A DNA stretch of 64,000 nt from Apteryx mantelli. Taxonomy: Eukaryota > Chordata > Aves > Apterygiformes > Apterygidae. The notes beneath the pieces are model-generated. The model did no database searches. It was not told the origin of the DNA and saw only the letters and a list, made by a program, of their open reading frames with translations. The translations under genes were made by a program, and so were the position numbers. The DNA is taken from positions 27,766,553 through 27,830,552 of the forward strand of contig NC_089981.1 of NCBI RefSeq assembly GCF_036417845.1, given 5' to 3'. Shown piece by piece: positions 41,173 to 51,423 of this stretch (position 1 is the stretch's first letter; each line of letters opens with the position of its first letter).

Positions 41173-41259
41173 CCTGCCGCCGGGGCAGCGCGCGTGGGCG
41201 CCCGCGCGGCCCTCGCCAGCCAATGGGGAGCTCCGCCGCCCGCCGGGAACCCACCCGCC

Positions 41260-41264
41260 ATTGG
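41260..41264 (-). promoter_or_regulatory. Inverted CCAAT box upstream of the calcitonin/CGRP gene
   Basis: CCAAT on the gene strand, inside CCAATGG, lies about 120 nt above the inferred start site, between the TATA box and the CRE-like site. A second CCAAT, on the opposite strand, is at 41219-41223. Confidence 0.5.
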
Positions 41265-41286
41265 ACCCCGAACCCCAGCTCCGCGG

Positions 41287-41294
41287 TTACGTCA
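41287..41294 (-). promoter_or_regulatory. CRE-like element TGACGTAA
   Basis: The minus strand reads TGACGTAA, about 150 nt upstream of the inferred start site. cAMP response elements are known in mammalian CALCA promoters; function here is inferred from position and sequence. Confidence 0.6.
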
Positions 41295-42652
41295 TCGCCC
41301 AGCCCGTGAGCGTCCCATTCACAAAATCCGGCAGTGACTTGGCCAGGCGCGGCACCCCATTTGCATTGAGGTCACTGCGCGCGCGGGGGGAGGGCGGTCG
41401 GGCATTACCGCCGCGCGGGGAGCCCGCCCGGGCCATTGAGCTGCGCGCCCCGCCCCGGCGCCGCACGCGCCAGGTGCTTATTAGAGGCGACATCTACTGC
41501 AAAAGCTACTGCATTGCAGGCAGGGCAGGACGGGGCCTCGGCCGCGGAGGCTGTTTCTGCTGCGGAGCCATCAGCGGCTCCGGTAGCGCTACCGAACAGG
41601 CGGCGAACGACTTCTACCCTCACTTCGCGCAGTTTAGTAACGCGGGTTGCCGTTTCCTGGGAAGTCCCCAGGCCGGGGGCAGGCCCCGCTCGCCGGCTTC
41701 TCGCTCTGGAGCCTTCCCGTCACTAAATGCACTTGCTCGCACACCGCTTGCAGAAGCCCGGAGGCTGAGGAGCTTCCCCCGGGGGTGCCTCGGAGCCCGC
41801 TTGCGCAAACCCTCGTTCCCCTCAGTGCGGCCCCGCTGGAGATGCTGCCCGCAGCCCCCGGTTAGCGCTCGGGCGGGCCCGTGGGGCCGGCACGGCCGGG
41901 GGTGCCGGTCGCAGGTGACGCGGGGCGCAGCGGGGCGCTCGCACCGTCTGTCCCTCCGGGGCTCGCTCCCCGCGTGAACGCACGTTCCCCGAGGAAACGC
42001 TCCGAATAGTAATGAAAATAATATAAATGCCTTTAAGGGCAGGTGCAGCGTCTTTCCGTAGCCCACGCCGCGCACCTCGCGGTGCACGGAAGAGACACGG
42101 GGAAAGGGGCGGATTTCCCCCGCCTTAGCGCCGAGCCCGGCGCAGCGGGGCGCCGCGCAGCCCGCCCCGGAGGCGGGCGCTGCCCCCGGCCGCGGCGGCA
42201 GCGGCGGGGATTAGCGGGCAGCTGCCCGCCGCCCCATGCATCACCCCGCCGAGGGCCCTCTGTCACGGCCCGCCGGGCCCGCACCTGCCGCTCAGGATGT
42301 TTGTCCGCCTCCCGCCGTGTTTGCCGAGGCGCCGCCAATATCCGCCCGGCGGCGCGGCGGGGGCGGCTGCTACGCGCGGCGCAGCGGGGCGCAGCGGGCT
42401 GCTGCCCTCCCGCGCCGCGGGGCGGCCCCGGGAGCCGCCGAGCGCCGTCCTGCTGCAGCGGCGGCCGGTGCCCGGTAACGGGAGCTGACACGGTGTCGCT
42501 CCGCTTCTGCAACGCGCTGAGACCGCACGTCCGGCTGCCGCGGGGCAGGCGCTGAAGGCAGCTCTTCTGAAATCCACACCTCTCTTTTGGCTGCTTAAAA
42601 GGGATGGGCGAGTTTTCCTATTGACGTCTTGGCTTTTCTTCGTTTTTTACAG

Positions 42653-42737
42653 AACCCGAAGATACGGCTAACTCCTGGTGGTAAAAATAGTGTTTTTCAC
42701 CTGAAGGTGAATAAAGTCCGAGATGAGCGCAGAACAG
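42653..42737 (+). other. Candidate exon A of an unrecognised plus-strand transcript
   Basis: The acceptor cgttttttacag precedes 42653 and the donor ACAG/GTATTC follows 42737. The 85-nt block is open from its first base (NPKIRLTPGG...), leaving phase 1. I do not recognise the peptide. It sits just past a CpG-island core that could hold the promoter. It could equally be a non-coding exon or a chance pair of splice sites. Confidence 0.3.
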
Positions 42738-43777
42738 GTATTCTTTTGTTAATGCCATTTTAGCTTTGAAGAGTACAAAGAGGAACACAAACATATTGAA
42801 AACACGGGCAGTTCACTGATTCTCCGGGGGAGGCTTCTGCGCTTCGTTGTTGCCGCCGGCCCTCGGGGCTGCCCCCCTCCGAGCGAGCCCTTCCCCTTCC
42901 CTCCTCGGGAACGCGCCGCGCCTGTGGGCGCTGCCGCAGCTCCTGCCTGTCCGCTTTTTGCGGAAGGGTGATTGCAAAGCGGGTTAGGGCTTTCAAATGA
43001 CAAGTAATTCTTTTCTCGTCTTAAGTTTTCCTGCGTTACGGTCCCCGGCGGGGGGCAGGTCTTTGCGCTCCGTGACCTGCAGCCCGCAGCAGCGAGAGCG
43101 AAACCAACGCAGAGCCGCCCCGTGGCGGTGGTTGAGTGCAAACTCTCCGGGCGATGTGTGATGCGAGCTCGCTCCGTGCCCACGCGCGGGGTTTGGGGGC
43201 TCCTCCCGGGCCTCCGCGCCCGCGGAGCCCCGCGCGGACCCCGCCCGGCCCTTTGCCTCGCTGCAGCCGCGTTACTCGCGGCGGAGGCTTCCTCCCCCCA
43301 CACACACACCTGGAGTTTTCGTTTTAAATAGCGGGTCCATCACACTCATTCCCGTCGAGATAATCTTTAAAAGTCTCCTGGAAGAGGGAGTTGAAGTACT
43401 TGATTTAAAATCTCTTGCTTTTCCGCGAATCCTATTCTGCTTTTTAAGCTAGTCTTTTTGAGGTTGCAGTTCGTTCCTTAGTTTACGAACATTTAACATC
43501 CCAAAGTAGCATCTAAAGAAACGATTCAGCATTACTTTCACTGCTTCAGTCTCAAACACCACTATTCTTTTCCCCTTCCTCTGTTAACAGTCAATCGCTA
43601 ACATTTCTTTGGGGAATTTACACCTTGTCTGCATAGAATATTCCTGTTTTAACCTTAAAAATTGCAGACAATTCTGTAAGAATAGTATATTTCAACTCTT
43701 GGGGGGTGGGGGGGGAAATGCCTATCTCATTTTGTCTTGTGGCTGATTCCAGTTAATTCAAGTACTTTTCTTGCCAG

Positions 43778-43888
43778 TGCAACTCAGCCTCGGACTGGAG
43801 CCTGTGGGATGCAGTGATTACAAGATTTTGGAGGCCAGCATTTCCGCTTTAAGCTTTCACAGGAAGAAACGTAAACTTAAAGCAACAG
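43778..43888 (+). other. Candidate exon B of an unrecognised plus-strand transcript
   Basis: The acceptor acttttcttgccag precedes 43778 and the donor ACAG/GTATTA follows 43888. The 111-nt block is phase 1 on both sides. Joined to candidate exon A it stays open for 37 codons and ends in a basic stretch (HRKKRKLKAT). No family recognised. Confidence 0.3.
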
Positions 43889-45321
43889 GTATTAAAACCA
43901 ATAGATATACTTTTGTGCACATACACACATATAGATGAAATAGTATCTGCAGGTTGGCAAGCGCTCTGGCTGCTTCTTGCCAGAGCTAATGCTCCCAGCT
44001 GGAGCGCTTGTCCTTTTTCCCCTCAACTGTGTGTCTGTTAGTCTCACCAGACACATTTCCTCCTTGCAAATCTCTCTCTATTGTACATAATGTGGAGAAG
44101 AAAGTATACCAAATACAAAGAACTTTAAAGCCTGGTTTGTCCATATCTGGAAGTTGTGAAAGGGATAGAGGGCTGTCGCAGGGTAATGGTCTCCTGTTGC
44201 TGGATAAATCCAAAACTAAAGGTTAAGCATTCATGGAAAAACTAGCACAGAGGGGTATTTATGAGCACCCCACGAGGAAAGCAAGACACTTACTGGAACA
44301 ATCCGTTTCAAGGAACTTGTTCTACATTTTTCAGTGGCTGATAATATATCAGGTAAAATAATCAATGGGTATGGGTTCAAAGTAGATGAACTTGAAGAGC
44401 TACAGAAAGACTGCATTTTTTAAAGAAATCTGATTATATAAACAATGTACAGCTCCAAGTAAAAGGAATTCCCATTCAAAGAAATTAGTTTAAGTTTCTA
44501 GGGAGGAAGAAACAGCTGTCTCTACATTAGATACAACTCCTGTTTAAATCATGTCAAATAGTAGAATTTTTTAACTAACACATTTTAAAGTGCAACCATT
44601 TTCTCCTACTTTAAGCATTCCCATTATGTCAATAAGCTGCAGACACTGCAGTGAGGTTCTTAACTGTTACCAGCTGACACGATCTTAAACAAAAATACTG
44701 TATCTACAGGGTATGTTGAGATTTTTGTTCAATTATAAAATGTAATTTTTCAAGATAGACAAGACTCTGAGCTGCACAGACACAATTTCCATTCCCAATA
44801 ATGGCTGCATATCTGACAACAGGGGACCCTAAAAGGATAGACAGGGACAGTGCCACAATCCATAGATACAGCAAGCTCCTCATGATGGAGGTGAGCATGA
44901 TTCATGTCTCTGCTCTCTCTAAGCCTGATCTTCATAGTACCCAATTAAGCCTTTCGTAGATGAGGACGTTTCATGACAAAACCAGCTGTAGAAATCAAAC
45001 AACCTGTTTCTACAAAGAGAAGCCTGAGAACTACTTACCTGTGTTTTGGACGGACCCATAGGCTATCGAATTTGGCATCCTGTCTCCAACAACAGCCAGA
45101 AAGCTGTTCTGCATGAGACAGCTCTACAGAGCACGCCGCACGCTGGGGCAGTGAGCGCTAATGAGCCCCTGTGAAAGCACCATTCTAATACCGGGCGGCA
45201 GTCAGCTCTGCAGAAGGGGATGTAAGGTAACAGTGCCGTGCTGTTGTAAAAGCAAGCTGTATATTAACAGGAGTACCATGTTTAAGACATAAGAGGTAAT
45301 TCTTACACTCTGCTTGTCATT

Positions 45322-45840
45322 GATGAGATCCCAGCTGGTGTACTCTGTTCAGTATAGCATGCCATACCTCAGCACAGGTGCGGACAAGTTAGAGAAACTC
45401 CAGAAAAATACCAATAAGAATTATTAGAGATCCCATAACATGATTTAGGAGAAAAAAAAATGGAAGAATGGGGAAGCATTTAGCTAAGAGAAGAAAAGAC
45501 TATGGAGAAACATGATAATAGCTTTCAAAAATATAAATATTTGCCATAAAAAAGCAGTAATAATCTACACTCTGTTACTATGTTCAAAAATATATGGGCT
45601 TAAAAGGCAACAAGGGATATGCCACACATTAGAAGGAGCTTTCTAAAATTATGAATAATGACATATAAGAATAGGTTGCATTGCAGTTACAGCATGTCTA
45701 TTACTGGAGGATTTTATGCCATGGTAGTCTAACATCTGTCAGGAAGAACATATGTATAGTTGATCCTGCTTTGGGGAAGGAACATGGTCTACTAGATACA
45801 CTCTTGCCATCTTTTCCATCTCCATTTTCTGTGATTCTGT
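45322..45840 (+). mobile_element. Old CR1 LINE 3' fragment, sense on plus strand
   Basis: The stretch follows the CR1 3' region in order. It opens near 45330 with a diverged form of the conserved 'ctggagtactgtgttcag' segment. Next comes the 'gataatagctttcaaa' segment near 45513, then 'gttgatcctgctttgggg' near 45760. It ends at 45840 in the CR1 tail 'ttctgtgattctgt'. Many substitutions and small indels mark it as an ancient copy. There is no intact reading frame. Confidence 0.8.
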
Positions 45841-47970
45841 AATTTTAATAGTTAGAGATTGATTTAAACTCTGAAACATAACATCAGATATATCATCCAA
45901 ACTTTTGTTAGCATTAGCTTTTGCAAAACTTACATCCTTAAATTGTCTAATCTCTTGCTTTATTCTGTTTCTATAGTCTCCTCAAAGGCCATATTCAGAT
46001 TTAGAATAAGTAGGCTTCAAGCTTATTCACACAAATAATGTTTCACACATTGTCCTTGTAGTTTGGTTTAAATTTGGCCAACAATGAGAGCCTATTTTTA
46101 TAAAATGGAGTAGTTTCCTGAGAGCCACAGTACTGATCTAGATCTCAGCACTGCAGGGTTCCCTTTTTAACATAGATCAAATCTGGATTTAGGCCGCTTC
46201 AGTGATGGCTACTTTCTCAAGAGTGGAACTGCTATTGGAATTAATTACTGGAAAATCCGTGAATCAGTCTGGAATCAAGCTAAGTTCTTCCGAAACGCCT
46301 TAGGAAAGCTTCTAGGCTGACCATCAAAAGTCATTTTAAACAGAAGTTCAGTGCTAGATTGCTTTAATTTCATGGAAACATTCCTACTGAGCTTTGGTTT
46401 TGCAGAAGTTTTACTGTATATTTTCAAAATTTGGTGCAGAATAATGAGACACACGGGGTCACATTCTGTCCTGCACGGAGGTTTGCTTGGCCAGGGAAGA
46501 GGGACAGGCTGCAGGAAGCTGTCTGTGGCTTTATCCTCTTCCGTCCTGTGTAACCATAGCTCAGCTTCGGAATCGTGTAGCCGAGGCTGCAGCCCTAACT
46601 CCTGCCACCTGGCAGCACACTCCACCCTCTGAGAACTGGCAAAACTCAGCAGCGCTCCAGCCAGACCCGCTTCGGCCTCGGGCTGTCACTCCACCACGCT
46701 GATGAGGGGAGCTCGCAGCTCACCGGACACAGCGTCAGCCCTGCAGCGTGACTAGGGTAACGCAACGGAGACAGACTGTGGAGGAAAATCTGGATCTGTT
46801 TCAAGTTCAGTACCTATTTCTACTTCAGTTTCACGCATTCTCCAGTTAAGATAAGAGATCAACAAACTCCTTATCGGGAAGTGACCTCTGAACACAAAAC
46901 TAACCTTGTTAAGCAATAGCATGGTTATAAACCTTTGCCTGCACAAGTGTTCTGTTGCTATCCTACATGTCATAAGAGCAGGTCAGCAAAATATGGCAAG
47001 AGATATATGCTAAATCCTCAAGTTAATCTAAAGTTTGTTCTTGGCAGGATATAAGGATGGTGGAAGATCTCATGTTATCATTTTATTCTTAGTCTTGAGA
47101 GTGAGTGAATAGCGAGATCCGATTAGAGTCACGGTGTAACTTAATATTTTTATCAGTCCTGTCCAGGACCATTCAGTTGCTCCAGCATTACAAGACCCTA
47201 CAGCTATACATCCCTGCTGGTTCCAGTAATGCCATCTATATGAGGAGGACCAGGCGCATTTCTTTCTCAGCTGACTGTTTAATTGCTAGTCACCTGACAA
47301 AAGGAACTTGTGCAAGGGCAACAATATTGCCTGCGCCCTTCGCTACGTGAGAGACTGAAAAAGATCTCTCTCCTTACAGAGCTGATAGATAGTACATAAA
47401 GGCAAAGGCTACTACCATAACATCTGCTGAGCTACTTACAGCCCAGTTTCTGGGAACTGATAGTCCTACGAGGCTATCAATTAAAAAGATAAATTCCAGC
47501 ATATGCTTGAAATTGGCCTAAGTATACCCTGAAAGCTCAAAAGCCAAACAGCAACTAAAATAGGCCAGAAACATTTTTGAAATTATAATCTTGAAGTCAG
47601 CATCATAGTTTTCTGAGTTTGACGATGTTAAATGTTTAGGCATAGTAGAACTGTGATTAAGGAAATGTTTATTTTCAGCAACAGAACAAACTCACAAAGG
47701 AAAACATTAGATGGGTTTTTCTGTTTTAGCAAATCTATAAAGCTCCATCATCATTATAGGCTTATAAGGAGATGTTGTAATCTAGAAGCTGATAATTTGT
47801 TATGATGATACAGGTGTGTTAAAAAGAGCTATGGAACTGTAATAGATAAAATCTGCACATGACTAAGCTTCTCAGCAGGCTTATGAAATGAATTTCTTCA
47901 GGCTGTTCAGTGCATGTGTATTTTACATGTGTCTGTACAGATCTCTTTCTCTCTCTCCCCTCCCCTCCAG

Positions 47971-48550
47971 CCAAGAAAAGGAGCAAAATCTTTACAGACC
48001 AGTCTACAAAGAAGTTGTTTTCTTGTATGATATTTTATAAACAATGGTGTGACTTAACTGGACAGAGAAGTCATTGTAGGAAGGGAAAGAACTTCAGCCT
48101 GATAAGTGTTTACCTTCTTTTTTTCCAGAAGTGCAGTAAAAAATATCAGTGCTAAAGACAAAGCAAAAGCCTGTTTAGACAGTAATAAGTATTGTGGCTC
48201 TAATACAAGTTGGTGAGCTATTTAATGGATCTTGGAAACTATTTTTTTTTTCCCCAAGAGTGTAACAGAGGCATCATCAGGATCTTAATATTGTTACTAA
48301 AGAACAGTCACGTCTATCAGTGTATTTCTTCAAATTCCCTTGAAGTACAAAGCTGCTTAGAGCTGTGTACTCGCTTCCTGTCAATGGATCACTTTCTGCT
48401 TTTATTGCTAAGACTTAGGAGCACAGTCATCTTCTGTTACTTGATTGTCTCCAACTTCTCCTTATAGAATTTATAATGCAAAGTAATTGTGGATCCTGAT
48501 GAATAGACTGTTTTAGAAGAATTTAATAAAGATACATGTTTTAATCGGTT
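47971..48550 (+). other. Candidate terminal exon C of the same transcript
   Basis: An unusually strong polypyrimidine tract (ctctttctctctctcccctc...) ends in ccag at 47970. A phase-1 entry continues open as AKKRSKIFTD... to a stop ending at 48155. AATAAA at 48525-48530 gives a plausible 3' end near 48550. The link to exons A and B is inferred from phase only. Confidence 0.22.
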
Positions 48551-49553
48551 TCTTTATTCAGCCATCATTTTTATAGTTAAAATTAAGAAAACCTATTACT
48601 CATCCTATGAGTTTGCTCAGTTGATCATCAATGATTAAGATGAGTAAAACCTTCCTAAAGCAGCAATTCAGCACAAACTGCTTCACCCCCCTCCAGCAAA
48701 GAAAGAAAAAAGAACAGTCGGAGAGTGGCAAGGAATCGTGCCCTTGGGCAACCCATTGGAGGTTAAGTCTTGCAGCCCTAAATCCGTGTTCGTGATTTCA
48801 GCTGTTCATGAGGATTTATATATCACTTATTTCTGACAACTTTCAATTGCATTTATCCATGCTAGTCCTTTCTCCCCTCTGTTTAATCATGTATCCTGTA
48901 GAGGTTCTCAGATCTTTAATCTTGGCTGACTGACCGGCTTTTCACGTTTGGCTTAGCCAAAACTGACTTCATTGTTCTGCAGTAGTGCTCTTCATTTTCT
49001 CATCCTGTGTTGCAGTGAGTAATACCACCATCTCTTCTGCATCACCAAAGCTCAAATGCTATAAAGTCAGTTTTGATTGTTCTCTCTCCCGCTTAAAGAT
49101 AATAGTCAAAGCTTTTCTGCTTTCCTCTCCATAAAAGTCTATTCCTTCCTTTTCAGTCAAACATACAGATTTTTCTTCTGTATCTCATTTTCCTCTTCTT
49201 GGGTCTTTACTGTGCTGAATTTGTTTGTGGTTTTCCCTTCAAAATGCTCACTGTGAAAATTGTCAATCTCCTTTCCTTTCTTTCCTTACACAGATGCAGT
49301 GGAAAGCATGATCATTAAAACTTTGGGTGCATATTAAATATTACATGCTCAAGTAACAGAATATTGAAGATAAAATGTAAAAAGCAATAGCACTTCTTCC
49401 TATGTTTCCACGGACATTTTAAGAACTAGGTAAGTATCATCTTATCTACAGGAATCAAGCAGGAAGAAAAGTATCGGCCTCTTTTTGTTTTCTCCAAAGA
49501 CAGAGGCTTATATATGTAAGTGATTCACATCCTTTTAACTGACACTGCAGTAA

Positions 49554-49582
49554 TACCATATAATTACATACCATATAATTGC
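49554..49582 (+). repeat. Two-copy tandem around ACCATATAATTAC
   Basis: Two near-identical units (accatataattacat and accatataattgcat) side by side, likely slippage. Confidence 0.65.
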
Positions 49583-51050
49583 ATGATGTATCTGTCACAT
49601 AAATGTTCTTACTCCCATTATAATCAACAGTAAGATCATTATGCAAGTTAATCCTGTGTAATTGTCTGTAGGCTGTGAATTAGTCTTTCTCACACTGTTT
49701 TGAAGTATTTTCAGCTCAGCCAGTCTGTGTACCTCTATTCACCTGCACATGCTGAGCTGAAGTGTCTGGAGACCCCCTCTTTGTTTAAATATGTGTAAAT
49801 AATTAGGTTCAATTCAATCCATTTGATGTCGCATGCTACAGCACAACTGCTCAAGCACACTGCACATCCTGTTTGTCCTGAATCTTTTGCCCTCTTGTGA
49901 GAAATCTTAGGGCACTGACACTGAAATGCCGACATTTTTGCGGGAATGGCCTAGTTACGTTGGAGTCAAGATACCAGGCACTGTCACATTGAAAGAAAGC
50001 ATGAATAAATAACTTAGAAGTACAGGATGAGAGATACACACCCCCAGCAGTGCTCAAGCCACCTCTCCACATCCTGACAAACTGGGTGGGATTTTGGTAT
50101 GGGATGTCTGCACTGACATACACTTACAGGCATTTTGCAGCTCGGACAAAGAAGGCGCTGAGGCCTGTACAGCTCACTACTCCTTGCACAAAGCTCACCT
50201 GACAGTCAGGAGTCTCCACCCGCCCCGACCCAGGGAAACCAGCACGGACCCTGGCCCAGTGCCCAGCCAGCCCTTGGCGCAGGACAACGCTGGGCACCAA
50301 CAGCTCTGGCTGAGGAAGGTGCTCGGTATTGTTGTGCTTGCCTTCGTTAAAAGTCAGTTACAGGTGTATCGTGCTGTAATATACATGTAACGTTTTACTT
50401 ATCTTTCCTCCCCAATCTGCCCATCATGGGCAAATGTGAGCTAGCACAGCCAGTTTGTGCCCTGCAGCCTCGCAGCTGACTTGCTGCCAACTTGCCAGCC
50501 AAAAAGCTATACTTGGCCATTTCCCAGCTCTCCGCCTTGTTCTCCATTGCAGCCACAGCTCTTACCTCTTCTCTGTGCTCTCACACTGATGGCCTTCACC
50601 GCCTTTGGTTTCTTCATCACTTGCCTCCTGAGCAACACCTTGGTGTCCTCCTCAACTTCTGGGCCGTGTACCCTCAGCTCAGTATCACCATGTTCAAAGC
50701 TGAATATCCCATCACATAAACATGCTGAGAATTAAGTATTCGGTAGTTAGATAATAAAATACGTAGTGCGTTTTAATCAATTGGGTTATTAATGAAGTTT
50801 ATTAGTGTAAGTTCATTATGTGTTCAGATTTTAAAAACCTTTTTATCAGTCTGTATAAAGGTGCTAAGAGTAATTCAACAAAAAAGAAACCTCAGGCAGG
50901 AAACACACGATTTTAATAGGGCGGGGATGCTTCTTTTCTGCCTAAAATTCCTTGTAAAATAGCAGTAATGGAATAGCAAAAACACTGCGCCCCGCGGGGA
51001 ACCCGCCCGCCGCGGCCGGTGTCGCGGCGCCGCCGGGCGGGCGGCGAGGG

Positions 51051-51078
51051 AGGCAGGCAGGCAGGCAGGCAGGCAGGC
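51051..51078 (+). repeat. (AGGC)7 microsatellite upstream of CYP2R1
   Basis: Seven perfect AGGC units about 130 bp above the CYP2R1 ATG, within the CpG island and just before the paired CCAAT boxes. A likely length-polymorphic site in the promoter. Confidence 0.9.
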
Positions 51079-51204
51079 GACCGCGGCGGAGCCCGCGGGG
51101 CGGGGCCGCCCGGGGCCAATGAGCGCGAGGGCCGTGCGGCCGCCGCCCAATGAGCGCGGCGCGGCGCGGCGGCAGGAGGCAGCGGCGCGCGGCGGCTCGG
51201 GGCC

Positions 51205-51423
51205 ATGGGGCTGGCGGCGGCGGCGGGCGGCAGCGGCGCCTGGCTGCTGCTGCTGCTGCTGCTGCTGGCGCTGGCGCTGGCGGTGCGGCAGGTGCTGAAG
51301 CAGCGGCGGCCGCCCGGCTTCCCGCCCGGCCCCGCGAGGCTGCCGCTCATCGGCAACATCCACGCGCTGGGCGCGGAGCAGCCGCACGTCTACATGCGGC
51401 GGCAGAGCCAGATCCACGGGCAG
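51205..51423 (+). CDS. CYP2R1: CYP2R1 exon 1
   Basis: 73 whole codons, ending at CAG/GTACCG. It encodes the membrane anchor, with eight consecutive CTG Leu codons at 51244-51267, then the basic stop-transfer RQVLKQRR and the proline hinge. The context ggccATGG is a good initiation site. Confidence 0.95.

Larger units (their letters stand above)
40750..43320. promoter_or_regulatory. Broad CpG island over and upstream of the calcitonin/CGRP promoter
   Basis: Dense CpG, visible by eye in three cores: about 40780-41640, 41650-42560 and 42830-43310. A short AT-rich break (42000-42045) and a less dense stretch (42560-42830) separate them. The first core covers exon 1 and its promoter. The other two lie 1-2 kb upstream and may serve another start site. 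Long open frames here on both strands follow from base composition. Confidence 0.8.
43890..50980. other. Intergenic region between the calcitonin/CGRP and CYP2R1 promoters
   Basis: Holds the CR1 copy at 45.3-45.8 kb and candidate exon C at 47.97 kb. Between them I see no recognisable coding sequence, and no second CGRP- or calcitonin-like exon in the longer open frames of either strand. Confidence 0.55.

Noticed and set aside
40754-41977. 407-codon plus-strand open frame over the calcitonin/CGRP promoter
   Set aside because: It lies antisense across exon 1 and the promoter in a CpG island. Its peptide is Arg/Ala/Pro-rich composition with no domain, and stop codons are rare in such GC-rich DNA.
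42043-42555. 170-codon plus-strand frame that could precede candidate exon A through a GTAACG donor at 42474
   Set aside because: It begins at GTG, not ATG, and looks like translated CpG island. It is phase-compatible but not convincing as a coding first exon.
41141-50980. A second calcitonin or CGRP gene in the position expected from human CALCA
   Set aside because: No frame I could read in this interval shows a CGRP or calcitonin ring (C-N-T-A-T-C or C-x5-C with Gly amidation). A translated search could still find a decayed copy.
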